This document shows, one piece after another, positions 1 to 11,400 of a stretch of 64,000 bases of DNA. Location: NCBI GenBank assembly GCA_038503035.1, contig JAVSML010025531.1:186001-250000 (forward strand). The letters are read 5' to 3'. Source of the stretch: Crocodylus rhombifer (Eukaryota; Chordata; Crocodylia; Crocodylidae). Below the pieces are notes generated by a model. The model was not told the origin of the DNA, made no database searches, and saw only the letters and a program-made list of their open reading frames with translations. Both the position numbers and the translations under genes were made by a program. Position 1 is the stretch's first letter. Every line of letters starts with the position of its first letter.

Positions 1-144
1 TTTAAACACCAAATTATATTCTTCTAGTGACTGTGTCCTTTCTTCCATTCCTCTGAATCTTATTTCAAGCTTGTCAAATAACTGCTTTAACAGAGCTAGT
101 GTTTAAGTCCATTATTTCTTCTTCTTTTTTTAAAAATTTCATAG

Positions 145-310
145 GTTGGAAGCTCCCCTTACAATCTAGCCATACTTTCATGTGTGGAGTTGTCCTGAAA
201 AGCATGAACCTCATGAACGGAGACTTGCTTTGCCAGGACCAACTGTACCATGAAGAAAGAAAAAGTAGATGCCTACAGCAGTGAACACTCCAGTATCTAT
301 GCAGAAGATG
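145..310 (+). CDS. candidate 5' coding exon (unrecognised gene)
   Basis: A pyrimidine-rich tract (about 110-130) runs into an AG acceptor at 143-144, and the exon ends at 310 before gtgagc, a good donor. Within it an ATG at 250 has A at -3 and opens 20 codons plus one base (phase 1). The start reads MKKEKVDAYSSEHSSIYAED, hydrophilic and acidic/basic mixed with no signal peptide. An in-frame TGA at 214 shows that 145-249 would be 5' UTR in this frame. This is what a spliced exon carrying the start codon looks like, but the codon run is short and I do not recognise the protein. No transposon signature overlaps it. The downstream exon is not visible here. It could be a chance splice-site pair; cross-species conservation or RNA reads would settle it. 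Confidence 0.35.
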
Positions 311-2350
311 GTGAGCTAGCAGGGTTGATATTTACTTAGATTTGATCATGGTGATATAAAACCTGGGGTTGTTTCTGTTATACTTCTATTTCCAATTTTT
401 TTTCAATAGTTCTCTGGTAGCCTTTAAAAATTCACTTGTAGGAATATTTTCTGATATCAGACTGGTTTCTCCAAGTCTTCAACCATCTTTCCATCCAACA
501 ACTGAGAAACTGTGTTTAAAGTGAGACTCAAAAAATAGAGTATTTTTTTCAGCCCTATGTTTCTTAAATGCTATATTTTATGCAACTTACAATAAACCAA
601 TTCAAACAAAAATATGCACCAAAATCAGGCTTGGTTTAGCAGCCAGAGGTAGCATTTACATGTGCAATTAACGCAACTGAATAAACTCCAGTGCAATTTG
701 GGCTGGAGCACACTAATCAAGATGTCACTGGCAAGGGACACATAAGCTGGTTTAAATGATCAGAAACTGGTTTAAACCTGTAACGGAACATAAATTCAGT
801 GCGCATAAACCAGTTTCAAAATGGCTGAAACTGGTTTGAGATAAACTTCATTGAATTCAGTATCAGACTTAACTGATTTGGATAAAACCAGTTTATGCAA
901 TTTCTATCTCAGACCACTTCCTGGTTCAAGTTAAATCAGTTCCCCAGCATCCCAGGATGCTTTGCAGCCATAGACCGAATGGTGCTGTTTGCTCCAGAGA
1001 GCAGGGCTGGCCTCACCCCTCTGCTTTCTAGCCATAGCAGGGCCAGAGACATGGCTAGATGCCGGCTCAGCACGGCCCCCTGGGGCAAAGGGGGCAGGGA
1101 GGGGGCTTATTTCTTCCCTCTCCCCTGGGACCCCAGCTGGTGTTTGCCTGGCCAGGGCACAACAGCTCCTGTCCAGGGGGGAGCCTTGCTAGTCCAGTGG
1201 CAGGGGCGGGGGCATGCAGAAACACTGGCCAGCATAGCAAAGGAGGCAGGGATCAGGTTTACTTCCCCACTGCCTGACCCTACCGGTTCTTTAACAACTG
1301 CATGTCAAACCACTGCCTGCACAGCAAAAATAACTAACACCTTGTTAAAATGTTAATCCAAGAGCCATCAAGATTGCAGGGCTAACAGCTTTGATTGTTT
1401 CTCAATTATTGACCAACCTACCTAGCAGAATGTGTTTTCCCATCCAGAGACTTATTAGATGAAGGGACAAGATAGGACCATTCTTAAGTAAAAGATTCCA
1501 TCCCCTTCCACCTCTGGCAGAGACTAAAGTAAGTGGTTGATAAGGGCAGGAGAAGAGGGAGGAGGGACTGCCTGGAGGAGTTGAGGGGAGAGGGGGAAGA
1601 GACTGGGGAATTGGGGTTGGAGAGACTGGTCCTCTGCCACCTGTGAGCATAGAGTCAAGCCCTGCAGGACCAGACTGAGAGGTGGGAAGTGTTGGCAAAG
1701 ACCTGGCACAATCATCACATGTATGTGCTCAAGAGGGAGCTAAGGGAACAGGAGAGGGAACAGACAGCTTGAGCTAGTGTGACAAAAGAAAGCAGAGAAC
1801 TATATTTACATTATAAAGCAGAAGCTGTAAAAGGTGGGAGACCAGAATACCTAAGCAAGGACTTGTCTTTTTGGTTTATTACATTCCAATTAAGTTAGAC
1901 TAAGCTGTGTGTGCTCTCACTGTGTTTAATGGGCTGTATCTTAGCTTAGGAGATGGTTTTTGATTGTTCTGTCTTGTGCTTGAGGTTGCCAAGTGCTGTT
2001 TTCAATGCATACTTGCTCATTGAAAGGACTATTCTTCAAGCTTTTATGAATTCAATGCCACTACCTTCCCCGCTCCCCTCAGTCTGGCAGCAGCTGCCCC
2101 TCCTCCCTCAAGTGGGGTAGGGAGGAGGGGGAGGGAGCAAAAGCCTGGCACATACTTCCCTCCCCTCCTCTGCCACCACAGACCTAGGCTGTAGTCCTAT
2201 GTGGACCAGGGAGGGAATTTAAACCCCCACACCAGCGTGATAGCCTAGGCCTGGTGCCTGGCCTTGCCCCCTCTGCTCCAGCAAGAAGGGGGAAAAACTC
2301 TCTCTCCCCTCTCCTTTGCCTCTGGCAGATGTCACCAAGCTGGGAAAGTA
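311..2350. other. non-coding stretch, AT-rich then GC/pyrimidine-rich
   Basis: 311-640 is plain AT-rich sequence. 700-940 holds repeated aactggttta/aaaccagttt motifs in both orientations, suggesting a decayed inverted-repeat element. 1000-1250 and 2060-2340 are GC- and pyrimidine-rich low-complexity stretches. The open frames here lack any recognisable domain. Confidence 0.5.
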
Positions 2351-3120
2351 GTACAAACACTGGAGGGTAGGGCTAGGATTCAGCACCAGGAAGTTGTCCC
2401 TTACACTCTCCAAAAACATCCTGGATTGCCTGCACTCTGCTGTATTGCCTTGCCAGCAGAAGTCAGTGTGATTGAAGTCCCCCATGAGAACCAGGGCCTG
2501 TGATCAGAAAACTTCAGCTAGTTGCTTGAAGAAAGCCTCATCTAATCACTTCCTCCTGGTCTGGTGTTCTATAGCAGACCCTCACAACATCACTCTTGTT
2601 GCCCTCCCATCTAACCTTGACCCAGAGACTTTCAACAGGCCTATCTCCAGTTTCATAGAGCTGGAGCTCTAAGCAAACATATTGCTCTTTTATGTAAAGT
2701 GCAACTCCTCCTCTTCTCTGGTGCCTGTCCTTTCTGAACAGTTTGTACCCATCCATGATGGTGCTTCAGTTATGTGAGCTATCCTATCAAGTCTCTGTTA
2801 TTTCAATCATGTCATAGTTTCATGACTGCGCAAAGACTTTCAATTCTTCTTGCTTGTTTCCCAGGCTCCGTGCATTTGTGTACAGGCACTTGAGGTAAGT
2901 AGTCAATTGCCCTGATTTCTCGGGAAGTATGAGAGCATCTCCCCTGTTGCTCCCTCTTGCTTGCTCTTCCTCCAGGTCTCCCTCTTTCCCACTTACCTCA
3001 GGACTTTGGTTTCCTTCCCTTGGCGAACCTAGTTTAAAGCCCTGCTCACTATGGTATTAAGCCTGTCTGCGAAGATGCTCTTCCCTCTCTTGGTCAGGTG
3101 GATCCCATATCTTCCCAGCA
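2350..3120 (-). pseudogene. CR1 LINE fragment, endonuclease region
   Basis: Read on the minus strand, this stretch encodes pieces typical of the CR1 ORF2 amino-terminal apurinic-like endonuclease. They are the 'ARSLGNKQEEL'-type segment (about 2830-2880), a 'MDGYKLFRKDR' segment near 2756 and a 'GDFNH' motif near 2480. The frames are interrupted and the similarity stops near 2390, where a pyrimidine-rich stretch takes over, so the reverse transcriptase part is absent. It is a dead, truncated LINE copy. The solo LTR that follows begins about 40 bases beyond the recognisable CR1 sequence. Confidence 0.85.
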
Positions 3121-3162
3121 AGTTTCACTTGATATCAATACATTGATGCCCCACTTGATATG

Positions 3163-4473
3163 TGTCACAGGATCAAGGAGATGTACTGTGACTAGGGGCA
3201 GCTCAGGTGCTGGTTGCCGCAGCAACCAGACAGGTCAGGTGACCAGAAGGGGGCAGGGCCGGGCATTTATAAACTGCCCAGGCCGGAGCCAGAATAACAG
3301 TTCCTCTCTGGCAGCTGCAGGAGCTCTGCGGGAGAGCTGAGCAGCAGAGTCAATGGTGGCAGTTTGACCGGCTGCAATGATGCGAGGGGAGAGAGAGAAA
3401 GCCCTGAGAAAAGATATTGGTGAGAGCCAGCATTGTATAGGGTTTGTATAGGGTTATAACCCTGGCATTTATGTTAGGTTGTAGCTGGCTGGCTGACTCT
3501 TTGGTTTACTTATGGGTACACTGGAGGACCGGGTGAGGCTGTAGGGGTGTGAGGAAGCCTCACGGGGGCTCCCCAGTAGCTTGGGGGTTCCCAGTGCCCA
3601 GTGGGGGCACAGAGAGTAGTGGCACAGCGAGATGAGTGCCAGAGAGGCGCTCGGTGTATGGGGGTTGTAGCCCTAGCTGCGGGGAGCATGGCAAAAGGCC
3701 CCAGAGGGGGGCGAGAAGCACGGGGAGCGTGGCAAAAGGCCCCAGAGGGGGGTGAGAAGCACGGGGAGCACGGCACAGGCCCCAGAGGGGGGCAACGGGC
3801 ACGGCACAGGCCCCAGAGGGGACGAGAAGCACGGGAAGTGTGGCAAAGGCCCTGGAGGGGGCGAGAGGCTCCAGAGAGGGTGAGGAGCGGTGGAAGAACC
3901 GCGAGACAGGCCCAGTGGGGTGAGGCCTGGTCCCGGCAAGCCCAGAGGCACCGGTAGCGGGGTGCAGGTTGCAGCAGCGGCCCAGGGGCGCCGGTATCAG
4001 GGTGCAGGTTGTCTAACCGGCCCAGAGGCCCCGGTAAAGGGGCGACAGGCATGTGACCAACCCAGGGGTACCGGTAAGGGGCTGCCAGTTGGCAGGATAG
4101 GCCCAGGAAGATTTGAGGGGCGCCGGGGCGTGACAAGCCCCAGGGGCGCCAGGTGGGTGACAGGCCTGGGGGTGCCAGAGAGGGCGTCGGAAGGCAAGGG
4201 CAGGATAAACATCCAGGAACAGCTGCAAGGCTTGGGGCGTGCTGAAGGGGAGGTAGGAGGCACGCATTGCCCATAAGGCCAGGGGTGTTGGGGGCACCCC
4301 ACGTGGAACGGAGGTAATACCAGCGAGGTGTCAAGGTGGAAGTAGGCAGTCTCCCATAACTGAACTTAAAAACAAAGACGTGGCGGGCGAGTAGAGGGTG
4401 CTGGACCACCTTAATTGACAGGGCAGGGGGCGCTAGCGGGCTCACGGCCGCTCGCAGGCCCCACTCCGTGACA
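3163..4473 (+). mobile_element. solo LTR, family A copy 1
   Basis: The unit starts TGTCACAG and ends CCGTGACA (inverted TGTCAC/GTGACA termini) and is flanked by a perfect 5-bp duplication ATATG at 3158-3162 and 4474-4478. A TATA-like catttataaac lies at 3264-3274, only about 100 bp from the 5' end, so U3 is very short. The body is GC-rich with tandem repeats. There is no internal retroelement coding region, so it is a solo LTR. It belongs with the units at 57322-58572 and 14222-15148. Whether the family is retroviral or Ty3-like cannot be decided without a full-length copy. The long minus-strand open frame across it is a by-product of GC-rich repeats. Confidence 0.85.
3690..3880 (+). repeat. 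minisatellite in LTR, unit about 41 bp
   Basis: Four to five imperfect copies of a unit containing ggccccagagggg, a cgagaagcacgggg segment and a gtggcaaa segment occur head to tail. A second array of looser units built on ggcccagrggcnccggta follows to about 4170. Array length differences probably explain part of the length variation among LTR copies. Confidence 0.75.
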
Positions 4474-4478
4474 ATATG

Positions 4479-7049
4479 CAATAATTTTAATGTACTCAAG
4501 TCTTTTCTTCCTGTTGATAACATCTTATAGAAATCACTGTGAAATAACATATTTAAAGCATTATTTCTGAGTATTAATTTTTGCATTATTAAATAATAAA
4601 AATACCCACAAGATATCCACTCAAAAGATTGTCACATGAATGGAAGTTAATATATCAGTAAGACAGACTAGTCAAGACTAATCAACTTAGCAGGAAGAGA
4701 TGATAGGGAAAAAGATTATAGAACTGCAATGGGTAGAGTTGTTTGATCAAGGATTGGTTGGATAGGAGAAGAAAGTTTGGTGTGCTAGGCTGATTCTTGG
4801 ATATACTTCATTGGTGCTAGCCTTTACTTTATCCAGGAGGGACCATTCTTAGCTTTGCTTTCTGCTTTTCTAGCTTTGAACCTAATATAATTTTAATATC
4901 AATGGTACCATAAGTGCCTTTCAACAAGTGCTTGGCTCATACTCTTCAATCACACATTTGTATTTCTTTCTGTCCTATGGTCTGTTGCTTTAAACTAATA
5001 ACAAAGGTGTAAAGTAATGACATATTGTTGTAAAGCATTTCATAGTTAAGATGCCATTTTTACATCATGTGGAAACTGTTTCTAAGTTCTACTATGTTGC
5101 ACAGGTATACATGGGGAGGGGGGAACAACTAAGAGAATATAGTAAGCTGCAGTGTCTCCACGATACCGAGGATTTTACAATCAGATAGTGTTGTGGAATT
5201 GATGTCACTTGCTTTCCGTTACATAATTTTCAATTAATAGATTCTTCTATAGATATTTTAATATTAACTTTTTAATGTTCTTAAGCAGACAAGGCTCTCT
5301 GGGTAAAACATATCTTTTATTAGACCAACTAAATAGTTGGCAACATTTTTCTTAGCAAGTTTTTGGGTTTAAAAACCCTTTGTCTGGCTGAGGAAGCATC
5401 TGCAGTTGGTGTGTGCTCTTTTTGGATTGAATGAATACTAAAGAAGCCAGAGGCCAATATGCATGCTAGGAAGCCAGTCAGTGAAGATAATGTTCTTAAA
5501 GCATTTTTAAGCCATCATACTATTTTTGTTTCTCTGAAAAAAATCTTCCTAACTGAAACTACAGCACATGTAAATATTGTGTTTAACTGAATCCAATGTG
5601 ACTTCAAATTTTAAGGTATGCCCCCCCCACTTCCATACTGTGATTCTATACATGGAAAATTACAAATTTCTTATGATTTTCCATGTATGAAATCCTATTA
5701 TTAGAGGGTCATATTCTGCTAGACTGTCCAGGGGGAAGCAGTGGTGGCAGATCTAAGCCTAGCCAGGGCAGGCCCAGAGCTTGGGCAGAGGCTCAAGTAA
5801 ATAGTGTTGGGGGGGGGGTGGGAGGGAGATGATGGTGGCAGGGGTAGGCTGAGTGGCCTCCCCTAAACTCTCCACAAGTCACACACTGCAGGTGCCCCTG
5901 TCATGCTCCCCCCACTACAAGTCTCTCCCATGTACCTCCCCCACTTCCCACAGCTCATGCCTCCCCCACACCAACACATGAGCCACCCTAGCCCAGGGTA
6001 GGCAGAGGCTCAGCTTGGGCTTCAGCCATGGGCCCGGAGCCAGGGCTGCTGCAGCCATGTGCCCTGGACTAGCACTCAAACAGAAAACTAGACTTTTTTC
6101 CTTCCATGTTGACTGGATGGGAAAACCATCTTTTATTTGAGTAAATACTGTAAATATCTACATGTTGTTTGGGACTTGTTCTAAGGCAGAAACATTACTT
6201 GATAGTAAACTATGCCATAAAATAATATTGACACAATGTATTAGTGTGTCACAGCAAGCCAATCTAAATTTGTGATCAAAGAAGACATATTACATGAACA
6301 CAAATGCATTTATAAAATTAATTATCCGATAACATTAGCTGAGAAGTTTAAAAATGTAAAACCATAATAACAGGTCCTTTTAAAAAACCACTTTCCTTAA
6401 AAAAAAAAAAAAAAAAAAAAAAAGACATATTACAAACATGCTACATAAATGCTGAACTATTAAATACATGCAATAAAAAGGATTCTACAAGCATGCCAGA
6501 GGTAAAAGGAAGACCAAAGACAGTGTAGGTCCATTACTAACTCTAGAAAGCATTTTAGTTATGGATGATGCAGAGAGAGCTAAAATATTTTGCTTCAGGC
6601 TCCATGAATAAAGTCAGTTACCAGATGATGAGTGCAGCTGCAGGAAAGATGGAGGAGGAAACATTTTAGCTAGCTAGCTAATGGTACTCGACCTACCTAC
6701 CTCTGAGGTGTGTATGAGTGGTGTGGAGTTAGTCTATGGGCCTGATCCAGCATGGGATTGTTCTGCGGGTGCAACCCAGTGCACTGTCCTGGCCCCCCAT
6801 ACTGAATCTGATTATGGACTCACTCTGTGCTCTGGTGCAATCTGGCAAATGGGACTCCCCACAAGTCTAGAAATGTGGTGGTAGGGCAGCAGTGGCAACG
6901 TTATTGAACAGAACCACAGCAACTAAGTTGCCACTCATTCTTTGCTACCAAAGTCTTAGGCCCACAGGAAGCCTCACAGGCCAGGTGACAGGGTTTCATG
7001 GGCCATATATTGAGCACCACTGGCTTAGAGTGGTGTAAGAACATCCTAG
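4479..7049. other. AT-rich intergenic or intronic stretch
   Basis: No coding sequence seen. It contains a G/C-rich patch at 5710-6070, a C8 run near 5620, a 24-base A-run ending at 6423, and one old interspersed repeat fragment (separate entry). Confidence 0.6.
5285..5420 (+). repeat. old interspersed repeat with ttttattagaccaac core
   Basis: The segment around tatcttttattagaccaac followed by aatagttgg and ttcttagcaag matches, with divergence, one arm of the fold-back element at 11949-12135 (tatcttttattggaccaac, catggttgg). It is a partial, single-arm copy. Confidence 0.6.
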
Positions 7050-7470
7050 AGCTTACTTATTGAAGCTAGATACTTCCAAGTCAGCAGGGCCAGATGGGGT
7101 ACACCCCAGGGTACTTCAAGAAAGCTAAGTTTGAGTGTGAGGGTGATTAAACATTAAAACAGGCTACCTAGAGAAGTTGTAGAATCCATATCCCTCTAAA
7201 CGTTGAAGATCAGATTAGCCAAACATGTGACTGCAATGGTTTAGTGCGGGTGTCAGAGCAATATGAGAGTAATACGTCCATGCATCGGGATCATTATAAA
7301 TTCACTGATATTTTTGGCTAATGTAATGTAGTTATGGAAGCCGAAGTAGGAGGTTAGCTAGGTACCCCTATAGATCTCATAACAATTCATAAGAATGATC
7401 CTGCTTTGAGCAGGGGCTGGTGTGAAAGACCTCATGAGGGGCCTTATTCTTGTATGGTCCTATGGTAATC
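7050..7470 (+). pseudogene. CR1 LINE fragments interrupted by an insert
   Basis: 7055-7122 encodes a 'LDTSKSAGPDGVHPRVL'-like piece of the CR1 reverse transcriptase. 7140-7235 jumps to the carboxy-terminal 'NRLPREVVES'-like region and 7398-7430 carries the 'ctgctttgagcaggggctgg' part of the 3' end. Most of the reverse transcriptase is deleted, and an unrelated repeat sits at 7250-7388. Dead copy in plus orientation. Confidence 0.7.
7250..7388 (+). repeat. inverted repeat pair, arm 1
   Basis: About 139 bp that reads, with roughly 80-85% identity by eye, as the reverse complement of 7677-7810. Shared landmarks are ggttagctaggtacccc, tatagatctcataa and tcattataaattca. This arm lies inside the CR1 remnant, so it arrived after the LINE. 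Confidence 0.75.
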
Positions 7471-7676
7471 CCACTTAAAATGATGGTCAATTTTTAACAG
7501 GCTTTAACAGAACTGGGTACACAGTTACTATGGTACATCTCTTTTGCTGATGCTTTCTGAAGAACTCAATCAAAAGTATTTATACATTAATTCTGACCAT
7601 TGTTCTGTGTGTAAGCAAAGATTTCATTAAAAGAAAGATGTTGTATATAATCATCGACAGCACTGTCAACGGGCTA

Positions 7677-7810
7677 AGAATTATGAGATCTATAGGGGTA
7701 CCTAGCTAACCTTCTGCTTTGGCTTCCATCACTATATTATCTTAGCCAAAATTATTAATGAATTTATAATGACCCCTGATGCATGGAACTATTGCTGTCA
7801 TTGTTCTGAC
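7677..7810 (-). repeat. inverted repeat pair, arm 2
   Basis: Reverse complement of 7250-7388, about 290 bp away. The pair is either two independent insertions of one short element in opposite orientations or the two arms of a single fold-back element. The spacer is AT-rich and has no recognised content. Confidence 0.75.
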
Positions 7811-7822
7811 GCCTTGGGACCT

Positions 7823-9290
7823 GAGGTACAGAGGGTGAGTCATTACAGGATCAGGTCTGTAATCAATTACAAAAGTGAAACAACTGCCTTTCAGCTGGAA
7901 ATTAAAAGATGCAGAAAATACTATGCAACATTATGTACTCATCCCTGATACAGTTATCATTGGTTTTAGAGAGTTACTTTAGTGATAAATCTGGCCCATT
8001 GCTACTAAACCGAAAGAGAAGTAAGATGTAAATAAAAAAAATGAATAATAGCATTTCCAATTTTATTTTGGAAGATTTTAATTAAAGTAAGATTAGTAAT
8101 CATCAGGCAACATTTATCTTGACAGGGTAGAGGATCTTGGTTGCCATCTAAAATGCTTAAATAGAATTGCTGGAAGCTTGTGACTCTCTCTTCTAAAATT
8201 TATGTAATCCCTCTGAGAATATCAGTCTTGTTTTGTGGAAAATTCTTTGTAATGGAACCTCTTTTTCAAAGAAAACTACAGCCTAAAGGATATACCCAAA
8301 ATTCATTTAAAAAACCCTGTGAGAATTTTTCATTGAGATCATTAGAAATGGTGCTCATTTTTTTCAGTCTATATTAAGAGAAAAGATTGGAATATAAGAA
8401 ATTGCCAGTGCCTTTTAACTCTTATTGGTCTTTTGAATGAAAAAATGAATAAGATTGAATAATACACATTGTATAAGGACAAATATATTTTCTATTGCAA
8501 GCATTTATCATAATGTATGTATAGGCATATATTTGTAGGAACGTCACAAATTGATGATTACATTACAAAAAGCCATCTATTTTTTGTATTTCTGCCTGAA
8601 TATTGGCATACAATAATACCATATTTACTCAAATATATAGAATCTAATTATTCGGAGGTCATCTAATGTGGAAAAAAAACTATAAATATGTTGTAACTTT
8701 TTTTTCAGGTATAGAATATAAGTATTGGAGAGTTGGCTGGTGGGGGGGGGTGTCAGGTGGCCCCCTTGCCCTCTGTGTCACCCACTTCTCCGCCTTACAG
8801 CCTACCTGCCACCTGCATCCCCTACTTCCAGGCCCCCCAGTCTCTGCCCCATCCTGCCCCCCTCCCCCCAAAATAAAACTCCCCAGTCTCCGTTTCTTCC
8901 CCTGCCCCTGCTCATTGTCAGATGCTTCTTGGGCTGTCCTTGAGCACAGCATGTAGAAGCTCAGCCAGCCCTTGCAACAGTGTCCATGCTGCTGATTTGG
9001 ATGGCCAGGGAAAGGAATTTCCCTGTGCTCCATGCCTAGAAGAGACCCCAGCCCAAGCCAGAGCTGAGCTTTACCTGACAGTAAAGGAAGAGAGAAGTAA
9101 GGGGTGGGAAGGGCAGAAGATGCAAAGGAGAAGCAGAGAGGGTGGAGCAGGAGACTGCTATGGGTCTGACTCTGGCCCCGACCCAGGCTCAGGACCAGAG
9201 TCAGAGCTGCAACAGCCGCCTGCTCTCTCCTTTGCTATGTAGGAGAATGACAGCTTTCGCCCCTGTGCTGATGGGTGGACCAATGGAGAT
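7823..9290. other. non-coding stretch with old repeat edges
   Basis: AT-rich to 8620, then a 'tatttactcaaatatatagaatctaatt' type edge (8622-8650) also seen near 50745, 51355 and 63800, followed by a C-rich segment 8760-8900. No gene seen. Confidence 0.5.
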
Positions 9291-9361
9291 TTTTGGAACT
9301 GATTCTGATAGCCAATTTTTAAGGAGGCATATTGGCTGATACCAGTCTGATTTTCCAATAC

Positions 9362-10063
9362 AGCTGCATGCTGCTGGTAAGTCTGTTGTGGTGGAAGGGG
9401 AAGGGACAGGGGAGGAAAGGGGCATGGGGGAGCAGATCAAGACCCCTGCGGTGAGGGAGGGAGTGGGGCTCGGGCAGACACTGCTCAGCTAGGGCAGGGA
9501 CGGGCATGGGATGGAGCCGGGGTTTGTGTGGGGGACATAGGGATGGGGGGGGCAACTCCTTACTGCTGCACATACCCCAGGAAGGCACGGGGTGGGGAGT
9601 GTGCCCCGGATCTGTGTGGTGTGTGGGTGGGATGGGCTGCGGGATGGGGATGGTGCTGGGAAGGGGCTATGGGGGAGGGCTGCAGCCACCCCCAAAATTG
9701 CTGCATCTGCCCCATATCCCCCCTCCCAGTGCCACCACCACCAGCCCCACACAGATCCGGAGGCACCCCCCCCCCCACACACACACCCCCTCCCAGATGA
9801 GTGTCAGGAGCTGCTGAATGAGTGGATAACCTGCCAAATGAGCTGCGTGCACTGGTGAGAACCACCCCCCTCCCTTCCTGCTCCCTCTGAACAAGCCACA
9901 GCTCCATCCTGCACCCTCCCTGCCCTCGCTGGGCAGCACCTGCCCCTGCCCCAGCCCTAGCCCCACACCCTCCTCACTGTGGGGGTCTTGATCTGCTCCC
10001 CCCAACACCCTTCCCCTTCCACCACAACAGACTTACCAGCTGCACACATCTGTCCATGCTGCT
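9362..10063. mobile_element. GC-rich fold-back element, copy 1
   Basis: The left arm (about 9362-9490: gctgctggtaagtctgttgtgg, then gagcagatcaagacccc) is the reverse complement of the right arm (about 9945-10060: gggtcttgatctgctcccc, then caacagacttaccagc). The arms are about 110-130 bp, with a G-rich then C-rich centre. The same arms flank the larger unit at 58965-60090. No transposase frame is visible, so it would be a non-autonomous MITE-like element. Exact outer ends are uncertain: more symmetric sequence may extend to about 9230 and 10217. Confidence 0.75.
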
Positions 10064-10266
10064 GGCTGTGCTCCTCACTGCCTAAGTGGCTGTATGCAGG
10101 CACGGGCCATTTATCAGCCAAATTATCAGCCACATCAGACCAATTTGTGATATAGACACTTTTCTTTCATATCGGTGTTGATCTGATATCGGACCTGATG
10201 TATCAGTGCACCTCTAGGAGGGGTCATCTTATATTCAAGTAAGTATACTAATAATATTCTCTGTAT

Positions 10267-10459
10267 CCAAGGTTTTCAATGTGTGATCTTTTGTGGACCC
10301 CTAGGCATCTACAGACTATCTAAGGGGTCCACAAAAGATTACTATGATCAATCAAAAGTATGTGAACACCCATACTTACCATTCAGAGGGGTCTGCACTT
10401 CTTTTGAAATGTTTTAGGGGTCCATAAATAAAAAAAAAAAAAAAATTGAAAACCACTGA
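10267..10459. mobile_element. short hAT-like MITE ('ggttttcaa' termini), copy 1
   Basis: Terminal ggttttcaa at the left mirrors ttgaaaaccactg at the right. Internally it shares 'cccctaggcatctac', 'aggggtc' and 'tatgtgaacaccca' with the unit at 47849-48010. An A-run near the right end interrupts it. Non-autonomous. Confidence 0.75.
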
Positions 10460-11400
10460 TTTATATGTTATCATTATGTATGGGAAGTATGTTAGTACTT
10501 AAATAAAAGACAGAATTTTAGTTTGAAATGAGATTTAAAGAGGGAAGAATCCTGAATATTAAATTTCTAAACTTTAAAAAGACTGTATCAAAAACTGTTA
10601 AGGAATACAGTGGGTCTCATGGGTCTTCTAGGAAACATCCAAAAGGGTACACATTAAAAAAGATACTTCATAGATCTAATTCTCCATTATTGATGCAATC
10701 CCTTATTCCTAACTGTGTTTTCAATCAGCTTTCACTTTGGCTTTATGTTGTGTATCGCATACAAATTATTGGGTTTATATTGTGTTTTGAAAGCAATGTA
10801 AAGCCAAGTTAAGTTACCTCAGAGTTCTTTGACTTGCCATAGGACTTATTTAAAAAACAAAACAAATTACCAAGGAAATTGAAAATCTCATTTTTCTTTT
10901 CAGGGAAACCATTTGCAATATATGGTAGCAATAATGCTTGCTATAGTTAGTGTATTTAGAACTATAGCCCTATTTGTGCATATAGGCCTTGAATGCAATT
11001 AAACACGTTTCATCAAACAGATTATTAGGTTATAAAAAGGTTTATATTTGAACATAAATACAAAAGGTAAAGTTATTTACCCATAACCAGTTGCTGATTC
11101 AGTCATTGTCACCATTGTCCTCATTGTCATGTGGGGCTAACTGTATATTCACTGCAGAACTTAACCTTGTCTGTGCACCTGGGTCTAGGAACCCATGGCT
11201 AGTTAAGCGTCAGTGTGAGCATACATTGGAAAGCCACATTGAAATCATATCTAGGGAACTCCCTATATCTACTCTGCGCTCTGGTACTCCTAAATTCACC
11301 AAATAGTTTGGAAATAGCTTTTGTGATTTTGGAGGGTTAATTTAGTCTTTTAGCAGAGATCAGAATCATGTTAGGGATTTGTGTTGAGAGACAGACTTCT
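10460..11400. other. AT-rich stretch, nothing recognised
   Basis: Low GC, no splice-bounded exon, no repeat I can name. An open frame at 10528-10812 has no domain and A/T-rich codon use and is treated as chance. Confidence 0.5.

Noticed and set aside
99..284. 61-codon frame overlapping the first candidate exon
   Set aside because: It runs through the polypyrimidine tract and acceptor site in a different frame from the ATG at 250; the splice-bounded reading is preferred.
3690..3880. CRISPR-like regular repeats
   Set aside because: Units are contiguous with no unique spacers and lie in a vertebrate LTR; this is a minisatellite.
3510..4586. 358-codon open frame on the minus strand
   Set aside because: It spans the solo LTR and its tandem repeats, is Pro/Leu/Ala-rich with repeated blocks, and extends past the LTR end into AT-rich flank. 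It is a GC-rich repeat artefact, not a gene.
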